NCBI RefSeq assembly: GCF_900519355.1
Contig: NZ_ULHE01000002.1
Span: 248,001 to 312,000, forward strand
DNA length: 64,000 nt
Origin: Corynebacterium lactis
Lineage (GTDB): Bacteria > Actinomycetota > Actinomycetes > Mycobacteriales > Mycobacteriaceae
Reading direction: 5' to 3'
The translations under genes were made by a program, and so were the position numbers. Of this stretch, positions 1 to 7,889 are shown piece by piece; positions within the stretch are counted from its first letter, which is position 1, and each line of letters starts with the position of its first letter. The notes under the pieces were generated by a model, which was not told the DNA's origin, did no database searches, and saw only the letters and a list, made by a program, of their open reading frames with translations.

Positions 1-1550
1 TTGCGAAGCCTGTCGGGGGCGTCGCGCAGACTGTTGTGGGCTTGATCAATGAGGCCGAGGTCGAGCTGCGCCCTGACTATGCCCAGCGGAATTTCCACCG
101 AGGAGCCGTACTCGGCGTCGTCGAGCGCGTTGGTCAGCGTCTCAATTAGTTCGCCCGGCTCGGTGAAGGAGGTGGCGCTCAGCAGCCGAGCGCCCGGGTC
201 CGTGGGGTTGATCAGCGGAACGGGCAGCGCCACCGTCACCTCCTGCGGAGTGATGGCGACGCCTCGGGTGATGCCATCAACGAGCTGATCGGTGCGGAAG
301 ACCCGGTGTTTGGTGCCGTACGTCGATCGCTGCGGGGAGAAGTAGGAGACCGTATGCGGGAACTGCACGCCGTCGCGCACTGCCAAAATCTCTCGGAGCA
401 CGCCCATCAGCTGCGCACTCGCCTCCTCCGCCGAGGCAAATCGACGCTCGGGGTCCGGGTCGCAGGCGCGCAGGAGGAAACGATAGAGGGAGTAAAACCT
501 GCGGAAGAGGGGAACCTCCTGCGGGGTCGGCAGCCCGGGGTCGTAGACGCCGTTGGTGGCGGGCAACTTGATGATGAGGGAGGCCAGCGTCCTCCCGACA
601 GTGTAAATATCGCTGGCGACGGTCGGACCGGTCGTCGCGATCTCGGGCGCCTGGAACCCGGGGGTTCCGTAGATGTGGCCATAGGCGCCGATACCGGTGA
701 CAGCGCCGACGTCGATGAGAGTGACGTGGTCCTCGGTGAGCAGGACGTTGTCGGGCTTCAGATCGTTGTAGACCACCCCGCGGGAATGCAGGTAGTCCAG
801 CGCCGGCAGGAGCTCCAGGATGTAGCCGATGGCGAGGTCACAGGGCATGACTCCGTCGGCAAAGGTGCGACGCTGCTTGCGCAGGGAGGGGCCGCCGACG
901 TACTCCATCACGATGAAGTCGGTGGCGTTTTCCTCTGCGGTGTCGTCGATGAAGTTGATGATCTTCACGATGCCCGGGTGGGTAATCTCCGCCAGGAACT
1001 CGCGCTCGGCCTGCACCACGGCGTAGTCCCGCTCGTTCTTGGCGGCCATCATGCCCTTTAAGACGACCCAGCGGTCGGAGACATTGTGGTCGATGGCCAG
1101 GTAAATCCAGCCCAATCCTCCATGGGCGATGGGGCCGACGATCTCGTACTGGCCCGCGACGATATCGCCCGCGTGCAGTGTCGGCGCCGGCTTGTTGGTG
1201 GCGCGAATCGCGTCGTCGTCAAGCACGGCGTCGCGCGGGTCCTGTGGGGTGATGTACGGAAGGTGCACCATGCCGTCGGCGATGGTGCGGCCGCGGTGGG
1301 AGTTCGAGCGCTTGCGGCGGAAGTCCTCCAGCGCCTTGCGGTGTGACGCGACGGAGGGGTCGTAGGTGCTGGGCTTCGAGGACTTGGCCGTCTGCGCGGT
1401 CGATGCTCCAGAAGTCCCGCCTGCGAGGAGCGCGGAAATGTCGAATTCGTCGTCGTCATCGTCGTCGGCGAAGGGGTCGAAGGCGACGGCCTGCGTCGCC
1501 GGGGACTCGTCGTATTCTTCGTACTCGTCGCGGTTTTCTGCGTTGCTCAT
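1..1550 (-). CDS. pknG: Serine/threonine protein kinase PknG (C-terminal part outside the window)
   Basis: Soluble Ser/Thr kinase that, in corynebacteria and mycobacteria, phosphorylates the FHA protein OdhI/GarA and so controls 2-oxoglutarate dehydrogenase and glutamate metabolism. About 516 residues are visible; the gene runs off the left edge. The start at 1550 follows the glnH stop by 3 nt. The N-terminus is acidic and disordered. The kinase domain shows the PknG-type glycine loop (IAHGGLGWIYLA), the catalytic lysine in VVLKG (K165), the catalytic loop NDLKPDN (D263, K265, N268) and DVGAV (D280) in place of DFG. A region expected to form the TPR domain follows. No CxxC rubredoxin motif is present before the kinase domain, unlike the mycobacterial enzyme but like C. 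glutamicum PknG. It is the third gene of glnX-glnH-pknG. Confidence 0.95.
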   Translation of the reverse strand, partial: MSNAENRDEYEEYDESPATQAVAFDPFADDDDDDEFDISALLAGGTSGASTAQTAKSSKPSTYDPSVASHRKALEDFRRKRSNSHRGRTIADGMVHLPYITPQDPRDAVLDDDAIRATNKPAPTLHAGDIVAGQYEIVGPIAHGGLGWIYLAIDHNVSDRWVVLKGMMAAKNERDYAVVQAEREFLAEITHPGIVKIINFIDDTAEENATDFIVMEYVGGPSLRKQRRTFADGVMPCDLAIGYILELLPALDYLHSRGVVYNDLKPDNVLLTEDHVTLIDVGAVTGIGAYGHIYGTPGFQAPEIATTGPTVASDIYTVGRTLASLIIKLPATNGVYDPGLPTPQEVPLFRRFYSLYRFLLRACDPDPERRFASAEEASAQLMGVLREILAVRDGVQFPHTVSYFSPQRSTYGTKHRVFRTDQLVDGITRGVAITPQEVTVALPVPLINPTDPGARLLSATSFTEPGELIETLTNALDDAEYGSSVEIPLGIVRAQLDLGLIDQAHNSLRDAPDRLR

Positions 1551-1553
1551 GTC

Positions 1554-2570
1554 CTACTTCGCCTCGCTTTCCGCGTACGTCGGGGTGGGCTGCTCACCGT
1601 CGGGGAGGAACGGCCCGAACCAAGTGTCGTAAATCTTCTGCCAGGTGCCGTCGGTGGACATTCGCTCGAGCGTTGCGTTGACCTGCCGGACCAGGCCCGG
1701 GTTGTTCTTCGCTATGCCCGCTGCGTAGTACTCGTCGCTCAGTCCCCGCTGCACAATCGCGGTCGAGGGATCCTGGTCGTTGATGCCCGCGAGAATGGTG
1801 TCGTCCGCGACAACGACCTCTGCCTGGCCGTTTTGCAGTGCGACCAGACAGTCGGACCAGTTGCCGACGAGCAGCAGCATCGAGTCGGGGGAGTTGCGGC
1901 GAATCAAGTCCTCGGTTGTCGAGGAGCGGGAAACGCAGATGCGACCGTCCTTGACGTCGCTGGGCTGGGTGTCGCCACCGGGGGAGGACACCAGCACGCC
2001 GGCTCGCGAATGAAGGTAGGGCGCAGAGAAGAGCACCTGCTCGCGTCGCTTCGAGGTCACCGTCATTGTCCGTAAAACGACGTCCACAGTGCCGTCCTCG
2101 AGGGCGCGGATGCGCTCAGTGCTGTCGACATAGCGGAACTCAATCGCATTCGGATTGCCGAAAATGTCCCGTGCGATCTCCTGCGCGAGGGACACCTCGA
2201 AGCCTGCGAGCTCGCCGCTGGCGAAGTCACGGAAACTCAGGAGGTTCAGGGATTGGTCCACGCCGACAATGATGCGACCGCGCTTGACGATATCCGGGAT
2301 CCGTTGCTCCGGAGTCTCCGAGTCCGGTGGCAGAGTCGAGAGGTCCGCCACGGCTTCCTCTGGCTGCGGCTTCCGCGAATTCGCCGCGTCGTACACAGCG
2401 CCCGACGGCAACGGAAAAGTGCCCTTGGCCTGGTCGATGACGCGGGAGTAGGGGTCGTCGACAAGCGGGGGCTGGGTGCATCCCGCGAGGGTGAGCCCCG
2501 CGACGACGAGGGCGCTGCAGACGCGTGCGGAGCGGGTTGACGCGCGACGGCGGTTCGGCGTGGGCATCAT
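1554..2570 (-). CDS. glnH: GlnH, amino-acid-binding receptor lipoprotein
   Basis: Extracytoplasmic solute-binding protein of the glutamine/glutamate family. In this gene arrangement it is thought to sense acidic amino acids and pass the signal through GlnX to PknG, rather than feed an ABC transporter. The 338-residue protein begins with basic residues, a hydrophobic core and the lipobox LAGC (Cys31), so it should be lipid-anchored outside the membrane. The type 3 periplasmic-binding-protein fold is visible from about residue 95 (IIVGVDQSLNLLSFRD, LAGFEVSLAQEIA). Its ATG overlaps the glnX stop by 4 bp, which suggests translational coupling, and pknG follows after 3 nt. No transporter permease or ATPase gene is nearby, consistent with a signalling role. 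Confidence 0.93.
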   Translation of the reverse strand: MMPTPNRRRASTRSARVCSALVVAGLTLAGCTQPPLVDDPYSRVIDQAKGTFPLPSGAVYDAANSRKPQPEEAVADLSTLPPDSETPEQRIPDIVKRGRIIVGVDQSLNLLSFRDFASGELAGFEVSLAQEIARDIFGNPNAIEFRYVDSTERIRALEDGTVDVVLRTMTVTSKRREQVLFSAPYLHSRAGVLVSSPGGDTQPSDVKDGRICVSRSSTTEDLIRRNSPDSMLLLVGNWSDCLVALQNGQAEVVVADDTILAGINDQDPSTAIVQRGLSDEYYAAGIAKNNPGLVRQVNATLERMSTDGTWQKIYDTWFGPFLPDGEQPTPTYAESEAK

Positions 2571-4195
2571 AGGTACTCCAGGAGTCGGTTACGGAATCCG
2601 AGGGCGACCATTAGCGCCGCGATAGCGGTGATGGTGACCGTAAAAAGCGAGATGATCGCCGAGGCCCTGCGGGAGTTGTCCAGCTCTTGGCGCAGCAGCA
2701 GGCGGGCGTCCGTGATAGAGGAGCGCAGCGACTCGTCGAGGTCGCGGAAGGCGACCGCCGAAGACGCGGGGGAGTCGGCCCCGGTGGCAACCGTCACCGC
2801 GCCGGCGTAGTCGCCCGAGTCCAGGTGGCTCACCATTTCCTGGTGGCCGCGTTCCCACGCCTTAATCGACGTCAGAGCGGCATCGACATCGCGGCTCGGA
2901 GCGACCTTCGAGACGTCCTCCAACTGCTTTGTCAGCTTGTCCAAGGACTGCGAGAAGTTTTCGGCGTCGGCAGGTTGGCGCCGTACCAGGCCGAGGGTCT
3001 CGGTGGCGCGGAGCTGCTGCGCGCCGATGCGGGCCTCGGTCAGCGCCTGCACCTGGGGTTGCTTGGCGCCGAATAGGGCAGAGCCCTGTAGCGGCTGCGT
3101 CGTGGCGATCGCGACGCCGAGGAGCGCGCCGGCCATCAGCAGCGTCGCGCCGAAGAGCCCCACGTTAAACAGTCGGCCGTTCTTCCGCGTCATCCACCAC
3201 TGCGCCGAAAGAAGCATGATTAGTGCGGCGAGAATGCCGGACATTGGAATTAGCGGGGGAATAGACAGGGCCCGCTGCTCGTCACTCGTATTCGTGCTTG
3301 TTTTTTCGTAGAGGGATTGGGCGGCCGGAAGGATCTCGTTGCGCATCAGCCCTGATGCGGAGGCTAGGTAGGCGACGCCCACAGGACGGCCCTGCCTGGC
3401 GTTCGTGCGCGCCGTCTCGATCATCCCCGTGTACACCGGCAGGAGACGCTGCACCGTGGTGACGTCGCGCATGGCCGGATCGTTGACGTTGTTGATGCCC
3501 GTTGCCGCGCGAGTGGCCGACATGGCTGCCTGCGCGATGGCGTCGTCGAAGTTCGTGCCGAGAGACAGGTTGCTATCCGGGGTCCCTCGCGAGAACGCGG
3601 TGTTGGCCGATGCGTCAGCGATGGTCAGTGAGGCGTAAAGGTTTTGCGATGCATGCGCCATCGGCTCGCTGAGCTCCGAGATCCGAGTGAGCTGCTGCTG
3701 CCGGTCCGACGTCGTCTGCCACATGGATAGGCCAGCAGCGAGGATTGCGACGATGAGAATTGCCGCGACGGCGGTGAGGCGTCCGGGGGAAGTCGTCAGG
3801 AACGAGGCCGAGCGGTGCGCGTAGGTCGCCCACGGACCCAACTTGTCATAGAGGCGCCGTCCCATCAGTCGCGTGAGCCGGTTGCTCGAGGAGCTTAGCT
3901 CGAGCTCATCGACGCGCAGATCCGTATCTTTGGCGGGTGCTGCGACGCCCGCCGGGCTCGCATCGCTGGCATCGCTGGCCTCGCCGACTCTATCTTTGCC
4001 TCTGAAAAGGGCGTCCGGCCGCTGCGTGGTGCCGTCCGACTCCCCGGTGCCACGTTTAGTCCGGCGGGAACGCGAGGCGCGCGGTTCTTCCGCGGCGGAA
4101 TCTTTAAGGCGCTCGCCTCCTGGCGTGGTCCTGCCACTGAATCGGGCGCGCCGGGGCCTGCGGGCGCGGTGCGCGCGTGGGGCGGATTCGCTCAT
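2567..4195 (-). CDS. glnX: GlnX, membrane partner of GlnH/PknG
   Basis: Integral membrane protein that, by synteny with M. tuberculosis Rv0412c, is proposed to connect the external GlnH sensor to cytoplasmic PknG. I place the start at 4195 (MSESAPRAHR), 8 nt behind a strong GGAAGGA ribosome site, giving 542 residues; an upstream in-frame start at 4231 has no such support. The first ~110 residues are a charged, disordered cytoplasmic stretch. Four membrane segments can be seen: LTAVAAILIVAILAAGL, IPMSGILAALIMLLS, VGLFGATLLMAGALLGVAI, and one at the C-terminus (IISLFTVTITAIAALMVAL). The helical loops between segments 1-2 and 3-4 resemble four-helix sensor domains. It is first in the operon and overlaps glnH by 4 bp. 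Confidence 0.9.
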   Translation of the reverse strand: MSESAPRAHRARRPRRARFSGRTTPGGERLKDSAAEEPRASRSRRTKRGTGESDGTTQRPDALFRGKDRVGEASDASDASPAGVAAPAKDTDLRVDELELSSSSNRLTRLMGRRLYDKLGPWATYAHRSASFLTTSPGRLTAVAAILIVAILAAGLSMWQTTSDRQQQLTRISELSEPMAHASQNLYASLTIADASANTAFSRGTPDSNLSLGTNFDDAIAQAAMSATRAATGINNVNDPAMRDVTTVQRLLPVYTGMIETARTNARQGRPVGVAYLASASGLMRNEILPAAQSLYEKTSTNTSDEQRALSIPPLIPMSGILAALIMLLSAQWWMTRKNGRLFNVGLFGATLLMAGALLGVAIATTQPLQGSALFGAKQPQVQALTEARIGAQQLRATETLGLVRRQPADAENFSQSLDKLTKQLEDVSKVAPSRDVDAALTSIKAWERGHQEMVSHLDSGDYAGAVTVATGADSPASSAVAFRDLDESLRSSITDARLLLRQELDNSRRASAIISLFTVTITAIAALMVALGFRNRLLEYL

Positions 4196-4328
4196 GCGCA
4201 CTTTCCTTCCGACGAGACCAAGTCGACCCAACCGGAACCTCTGCTTTCGAGGGGACCGAGGGGCAGGCGAACTACCTAGAAATAGTAGTCCTCATTGCTT
4301 GTGACCGAAAACACAAGCCGTGCTGACG

Positions 4329-4334
4329 TAGGGT
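4329..4334 (+). promoter_or_regulatory. Putative -10 box of a leaderless promoter, Nudix gene
   Basis: TAGGGT lies 6 nt before the ATG at 4341. The GGAGG between them is too close to the start to be a normal ribosome site, so a leaderless transcript is the likelier reading. No good -35 is evident. Confidence 0.4.
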
Positions 4335-4340
4335 GGAGGC

Positions 4341-4847
4341 ATGCTTCACGATGGAAATGGTTGGTCCGCTGGTCCTGGTGACACTCGATGCTGGGGGCGC
4401 TTCGGAGCTGCAGGACTGCTGATAATCACACCTCAGCGCACCGTTTTGATGCAGCACCGCGCTGAGTGGACCTCATTCCCCCTAACCTGGGGTGTTCCTG
4501 GTGGGGCTTGTGATTCTCATGAGACTCCTGAGGCGACGGCGCTTCGCGAAACGGCCGAGGAGACCGGCCTGCGCGAGCACCAGCTCCGCATCCTCGACGC
4601 TCAGGTGACCACGGGGCCCTACGCCGCCGACCCGAACCGCCCCGAGCTCGCCGGCGGCTGGCAGTATCACACCGTCTACGCGCTGGCCGACGAGGAGCTG
4701 CAGACCTTCCCGAACGAGGAATCCCTCGAGCTGCGCTGGGTCCCGCTTGCCGACGTCGACTCACTCGACCTGCTGCCCGCATTTGCGCAGTCGTGGCCGG
4801 GCGTGCGGGCGCATGCTGAAAAGTTACTCGGAGAAGCTAGGCGGTAG
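4341..4847 (+). CDS. Nudix hydrolase (MutT3-like)
   Basis: Predicted nucleotide-diphosphate hydrolase of 168 residues. A complete Nudix box is present from about residue 51: G-x5-E (GACDSHE), seven residues, then RETAEETGL (REUxEExGU), which binds the catalytic Mg2+. The gene is divergent from glnX, as Rv0413 (mutT3) is from Rv0412c in M. tuberculosis, so it is probably the same gene. The substrate (an oxidised purine nucleotide or another NDP-X) cannot be told from sequence. It is transcribed alone and ends at the hairpin at 4916-4958. Confidence 0.9.
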   Translation: MLHDGNGWSAGPGDTRCWGRFGAAGLLIITPQRTVLMQHRAEWTSFPLTWGVPGGACDSHETPEATALRETAEETGLREHQLRILDAQVTTGPYAADPNRPELAGGWQYHTVYALADEELQTFPNEESLELRWVPLADVDSLDLLPAFAQSWPGVRAHAEKLLGEARR

Positions 4848-4915
4848 GCCTGCACAACGTGCACCACAAGCCCGCACGAAGCCTGTGTGAAAACCGCACG
4901 AAGCCCGGATGAAAG

Positions 4916-4958
4916 AGGCCCCGCGGCCCAATTGCTGATCAATTGAGGTGCGGGGCCT
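4916..4958. terminator. Bidirectional hairpin between convergent genes
   Basis: AGGCCCCGC (4916-4924) pairs perfectly with GCGGGGCCT (4950-4958). The loop holds a second pair, CAATTG/CAATTG. It sits between the convergent Nudix gene and the small membrane-protein gene and probably ends both transcripts. There is no long U-tract. Confidence 0.65.
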
Positions 4959-4992
4959 AGCCTGACAAACTAATTCCTAAACGGGCCAGGTC

Positions 4993-5310
4993 CTACTTGG
5001 CGTCGGCAAGCGCGGCTGCTCCGGCGGACAGGGCGGTGACGGCCAATACGGACGGCCACGCGCCGATCTTCTTTGCAAGCGGGTGCGACAGGCCGAATGC
5101 GCCGAGGTATGCGCCGACCAACGCGGCGGTTCCCGCTGCCCCGGTCTTCGCGTACCAGGTGCGGGCGGCGTAGGCGCCTGCAGCTCCGAGAATGACGCCA
5201 CCGAGGGGGCGGATTCCGGTTTCGCGGGCGGTCAGCCAGCCGCCAATGAGGCCCACGGCGACCAGCGGAGCCGTCTGAACATCTTTTGCCTTTTTCAGTG
5301 CTGTAGCCAT
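4993..5310 (-). CDS. Small actinobacterial membrane protein of unknown function
   Basis: A 105-residue hydrophobic protein with about three or four membrane segments (APLVAVGLIGGWLTA, LGGVILGAAGAYAART, TAALVGAYLGAFGL, LAVTALSAGAAALA) and a short charged N-terminus (MATALKKAKD). I do not recognise a named family or catalytic motif. The composition (Gly/Ala-rich helices) suggests a small integral membrane protein. One copy of the dispersed 11-mer GCTTGCCGACG falls in its last codons (5001-5011). It is not in an obvious operon; a MarR gene lies upstream. Confidence 0.75.
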   Translation of the reverse strand: MATALKKAKDVQTAPLVAVGLIGGWLTARETGIRPLGGVILGAAGAYAARTWYAKTGAAGTAALVGAYLGAFGLSHPLAKKIGAWPSVLAVTALSAGAAALADAK

Positions 5311-5446
5311 AACGGAGACCCTACCAGCGCAAAAATAGAATCCTCTGAGGTTTTGCTGGGAATCTCCCCGTCCCCAGTGAGGGAAGTTGGGGAAAGCGGG
5401 GGAAGGCCTCCCCCGGGGATTGTCCCCGCGTTTTATCCCCGGAGGC

Positions 5447-6016
5447 TTAGAACGGCTCCTGGCGGCGCTGGTGCTCCTCGACGAAGGATTCGGAATGCTC
5501 AGCGAGCTTTAGCAGGGAGGGCAGCGCCTTAATCAGCGCGCGGATGTCCCTGTTCGACATGGTGCGGACGATCTGATAGACCATGTCGCCCCAATGGTCG
5601 ATCAGCTGTCCCAGCATGTCCCGGCCGTCGTCGGATACGTAGAGGTTTTGGGCGCGGCGGTCCTTGGCGTTGTTCTCGCGCTTGATCAGGCCGTTGTCCA
5701 GCAGGCGGCGAACCGTGGCCGAGACGTTGGACGGGCGCAGGAAGCGCAAGCGGGCGATATCGGAGACACCGCAGCCAGGGTGGGTCGAGATGAAGTGGAG
5801 GACCTCCATCTCTGACTGGGAAATATCCATGCGAGCGTTTGGCCGCTCACCGAGGCGTCGGGTGGACGCCAGGAAGTCGTACAACCCGATGGAGATCTTC
5901 TGGACGCTCTGGCGCAGGTTCTCGTCGAACTCTGGGGCGTCACGGTCAGCGGGGTCGGAGAAAGCGCCAATCTTCTCCGGCGTCGCGGAGAACTTCGATG
6001 CGTGCGAAGAAGTCAT
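5447..6016 (-). CDS. MarR-family transcriptional regulator
   Basis: Winged-helix DNA-binding regulator of 189 residues. The start at 6016 (MTSSHASKFS) follows GGAAGGA by a normal spacing; the in-frame TTG 15 nt upstream overlaps that ribosome site and is unlikely. The recognition helix and wing are visible at LRPSNVSATVRRLLDNGLI and RENNAKDRRAQNLYVSDDG, typical of MarR. Long N- and C-terminal helices would form the dimer interface. The upstream region holds a GTTC-N4-GAAC palindrome (6068-6079) that could be an autoregulatory site. The gene is not adjacent to a clear transporter or enzyme target, so its ligand is unknown. Confidence 0.9.
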   Translation of the reverse strand: MTSSHASKFSATPEKIGAFSDPADRDAPEFDENLRQSVQKISIGLYDFLASTRRLGERPNARMDISQSEMEVLHFISTHPGCGVSDIARLRFLRPSNVSATVRRLLDNGLIKRENNAKDRRAQNLYVSDDGRDMLGQLIDHWGDMVYQIVRTMSNRDIRALIKALPSLLKLAEHSESFVEEHQRRQEPF

Positions 6017-6067
6017 GGATTTTCCTTCCAAAGGAGGGCCTTCACTGGATTTGTAAATACCTTATAT

Positions 6068-6079
6068 GTTCAAAAGAAC
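6068..6079. promoter_or_regulatory. Small palindrome upstream of the MarR gene
   Basis: GTTC-AAAA-GAAC lies 52 nt upstream of the MarR start in an AT-rich stretch. It is a candidate operator only; its short length makes chance occurrence possible. Confidence 0.25.
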
Positions 6080-6107
6080 TTTCCGTGTTGAAAATGTGAA
6101 GAAAACA

Positions 6108-6929
6108 TCAAGAAAGTTCGTGAGACGCGGTTTCAGCAGAGTAGTCGACCACGACCGGCGCGTGATCGGACGCGCCCTTGCCCTGGCGCTCCTCGATGTC
6201 GATGTAGCCGGCCACTGCCGTCGCCGCCAGCGCTGGGGAGGCCAGCTGGAAATCGATGCGCATCCCCTCGTCTTTGAAAAAGCGCCCGCCCTTGTAGTCC
6301 CAGTAGGTCCACTGTCCCGGCGTGAACTGGCGCGTGACCTCGCTCATTCCCGCTTGTTCCAGCGCGAAGAACGCGGCCCGCTCGGGCGGTGTGACGTGCG
6401 TCTTACCGGCGAAGAAGCCCATATCCCACACGTCCGCGTCCGTCGGGGCGATGTTGAAGTCGCCGCCGATCATGAACTTCGCGTCCCCGTCGTCGGCAAG
6501 CGTGGCGAAGATGTGCTGGCGCAGCGCCTCGAGGAACTCCAGCTTGTACTCGAAGTGAGGGTCGGTGATCTCGCGGCCGTTGGGGACGTAGACGCTGTGA
6601 ACCCGGACGCCGCCGCAGACCGCGGAGATGTGCCGGGCCTCGAGCTTTTGCTCCGCGTCCGGGTCCTTGTTGAAGCCCGGCTGGCCGGGGAAACCGACCT
6701 GGACGTCGTCGAGTCCGACGCGCGAGATGATTGCCACACCGTTCCACTGGTTCAGGCCGTGGTGGGCGACCTGGTAGCCCAGCTCCTCAAAGGCGGCCGC
6801 CGGGAACTGGTCGTCGCGGCATTTGGTCTCCTGTACGGCCAGGACGTCGATGTCGTCACGGCGCAGCACTTCCCGCATCCGCTCGAGCCGAGTGCGGGCG
6901 GAGTTGACGTTCCAGACGCAGATTCGCAT
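6108..6929 (-). CDS. xthA: Exodeoxyribonuclease III (AP endonuclease)
   Basis: Mg2+-dependent 3'-5' exonuclease/AP endonuclease of base-excision repair, 273 residues, the usual length for the XthA family. The ATG at 6929 starts the canonical N-terminus MRICVWNVNSARTRL. Motifs in order: VQETK (metal-binding Glu), NGVAII, SVYVPNG, GGDFNIAPTDADV (catalytic Asp and Asn), MRIDFQLAS and the C-terminal SDHAPVVVDY with the catalytic Asp-His pair. Reading further upstream from this start would add unrelated sequence. A -10 box 6 nt before the ATG indicates a leaderless mRNA. It corresponds to Rv0427c. Confidence 0.95.
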   Translation of the reverse strand: MRICVWNVNSARTRLERMREVLRRDDIDVLAVQETKCRDDQFPAAAFEELGYQVAHHGLNQWNGVAIISRVGLDDVQVGFPGQPGFNKDPDAEQKLEARHISAVCGGVRVHSVYVPNGREITDPHFEYKLEFLEALRQHIFATLADDGDAKFMIGGDFNIAPTDADVWDMGFFAGKTHVTPPERAAFFALEQAGMSEVTRQFTPGQWTYWDYKGGRFFKDEGMRIDFQLASPALAATAVAGYIDIEERQGKGASDHAPVVVDYSAETASHELS

Positions 6930-6935
6930 GCCCCG

Positions 6936-6941
6936 ATTGTA
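6936..6941 (-). promoter_or_regulatory. Putative -10 box of a leaderless promoter, xthA
   Basis: TACAAT on the minus strand is separated from the xthA ATG by 6 nt (CGGGGC). There is no Shine-Dalgarno sequence, so transcription probably begins at or next to the start codon. Confidence 0.5.
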
Positions 6942-7133
6942 TCCGTCGCCCGATTCTCGCTTGACGACGGCGCGAACGACACAAGTAGTGCTAGCACTAG
7001 TGCGCCATGCGACGAGGCCTGTGAACATAGGAAAGAGAACCGGTTTGGCGCACGCGGGAACCAAACTGCGCGGATGTGCGTTGACTGAGGTGAAGTGGCC
7101 CAGTTGGGCGGTCGAGAATTGCAAGGACGGCAG

Positions 7134-7853
7134 GTGTCGAAGGTGAATCGATGGGTAGACCCCCAGGGTTCCCGTGATTTCTACAGCTCGGGAGTGGAGG
7201 ACTCGCAGGGCTTTGGCAACCCCTTCGACAATCCTTTCGGCGAGCGCGCGTACCGAGCCATCGACAACTACTCCGGGCCCGTCGGCCCGCTGTCGAGGTT
7301 TGACCAATCTGCCCGAATCACACCTCTGACCAGGCAAGCGGCGATAGAGCTGGGCTACGACCCCGACGTGCCCAACGCGCCGCTTGCCCGTCGCCTCGGG
7401 GCACTGCTTATCGACGGCGCGCTGTACTCGGCCCTGGTCATATTTCTCGCGGTGGCAGTTGCAGGGTTCGTTGACCCAGCGCTCGGCGAGACCATCGCTC
7501 TGGCGACGCTGGTGTTGGGCCCGGTCGGCTTCTATGCATTCCGCTCGGCCGGGGATGCCATTTTTGAGGGTTCCCCGGGCAAGCACATCCTCGGCATGTC
7601 GATGTCGGGGCCACACGGATTGCCGGTGTCGGGGCGCGATGGCCTGCTGCGCAACGCCTGGATTCTACCGTCGATGATCCCCTTCCTCGGCTGGGTTGCG
7701 AGCCTCGGGGTCGCCGCGTGGATCGCGATTAGCGCGGCGCGCGATCCTCTGGGCCGGGGAATCCACGAAAAGGGTGCGCGCACTCGCGTCGTCGAAAAGC
7801 CGGATAGCCGGCATGACCTGGGCGGCTCCGGGCGCCGGGAAATCGGCCGCTAG
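7134..7853 (+). CDS. RDD-family membrane protein
   Basis: A 239-residue protein with a hydrophilic N-terminal half and a C-terminal RDD domain. The signature Arg and Asp are in PLARRLGALLIDGALYS, followed by two further hydrophobic segments (FLAVAVAGFVDPAL, ALATLVLGPVGFYAF) and SPGKHILGM, the usual second RDD motif. The GTG at 7134 is preceded by AAGGA with 6 nt spacing; an earlier ATG at 7095 lacks a ribosome site. RDD proteins are often proposed to be small transporters or channels, but no substrate can be assigned. It converges on the GNAT gene with a 36-nt gap. Confidence 0.85.
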   Translation: MSKVNRWVDPQGSRDFYSSGVEDSQGFGNPFDNPFGERAYRAIDNYSGPVGPLSRFDQSARITPLTRQAAIELGYDPDVPNAPLARRLGALLIDGALYSALVIFLAVAVAGFVDPALGETIALATLVLGPVGFYAFRSAGDAIFEGSPGKHILGMSMSGPHGLPVSGRDGLLRNAWILPSMIPFLGWVASLGVAAWIAISAARDPLGRGIHEKGARTRVVEKPDSRHDLGGSGRREIGR

Positions 7854-7889
7854 CGAGCGTTTCGCCGGGCTCCCACTAGCCGACGTGCG

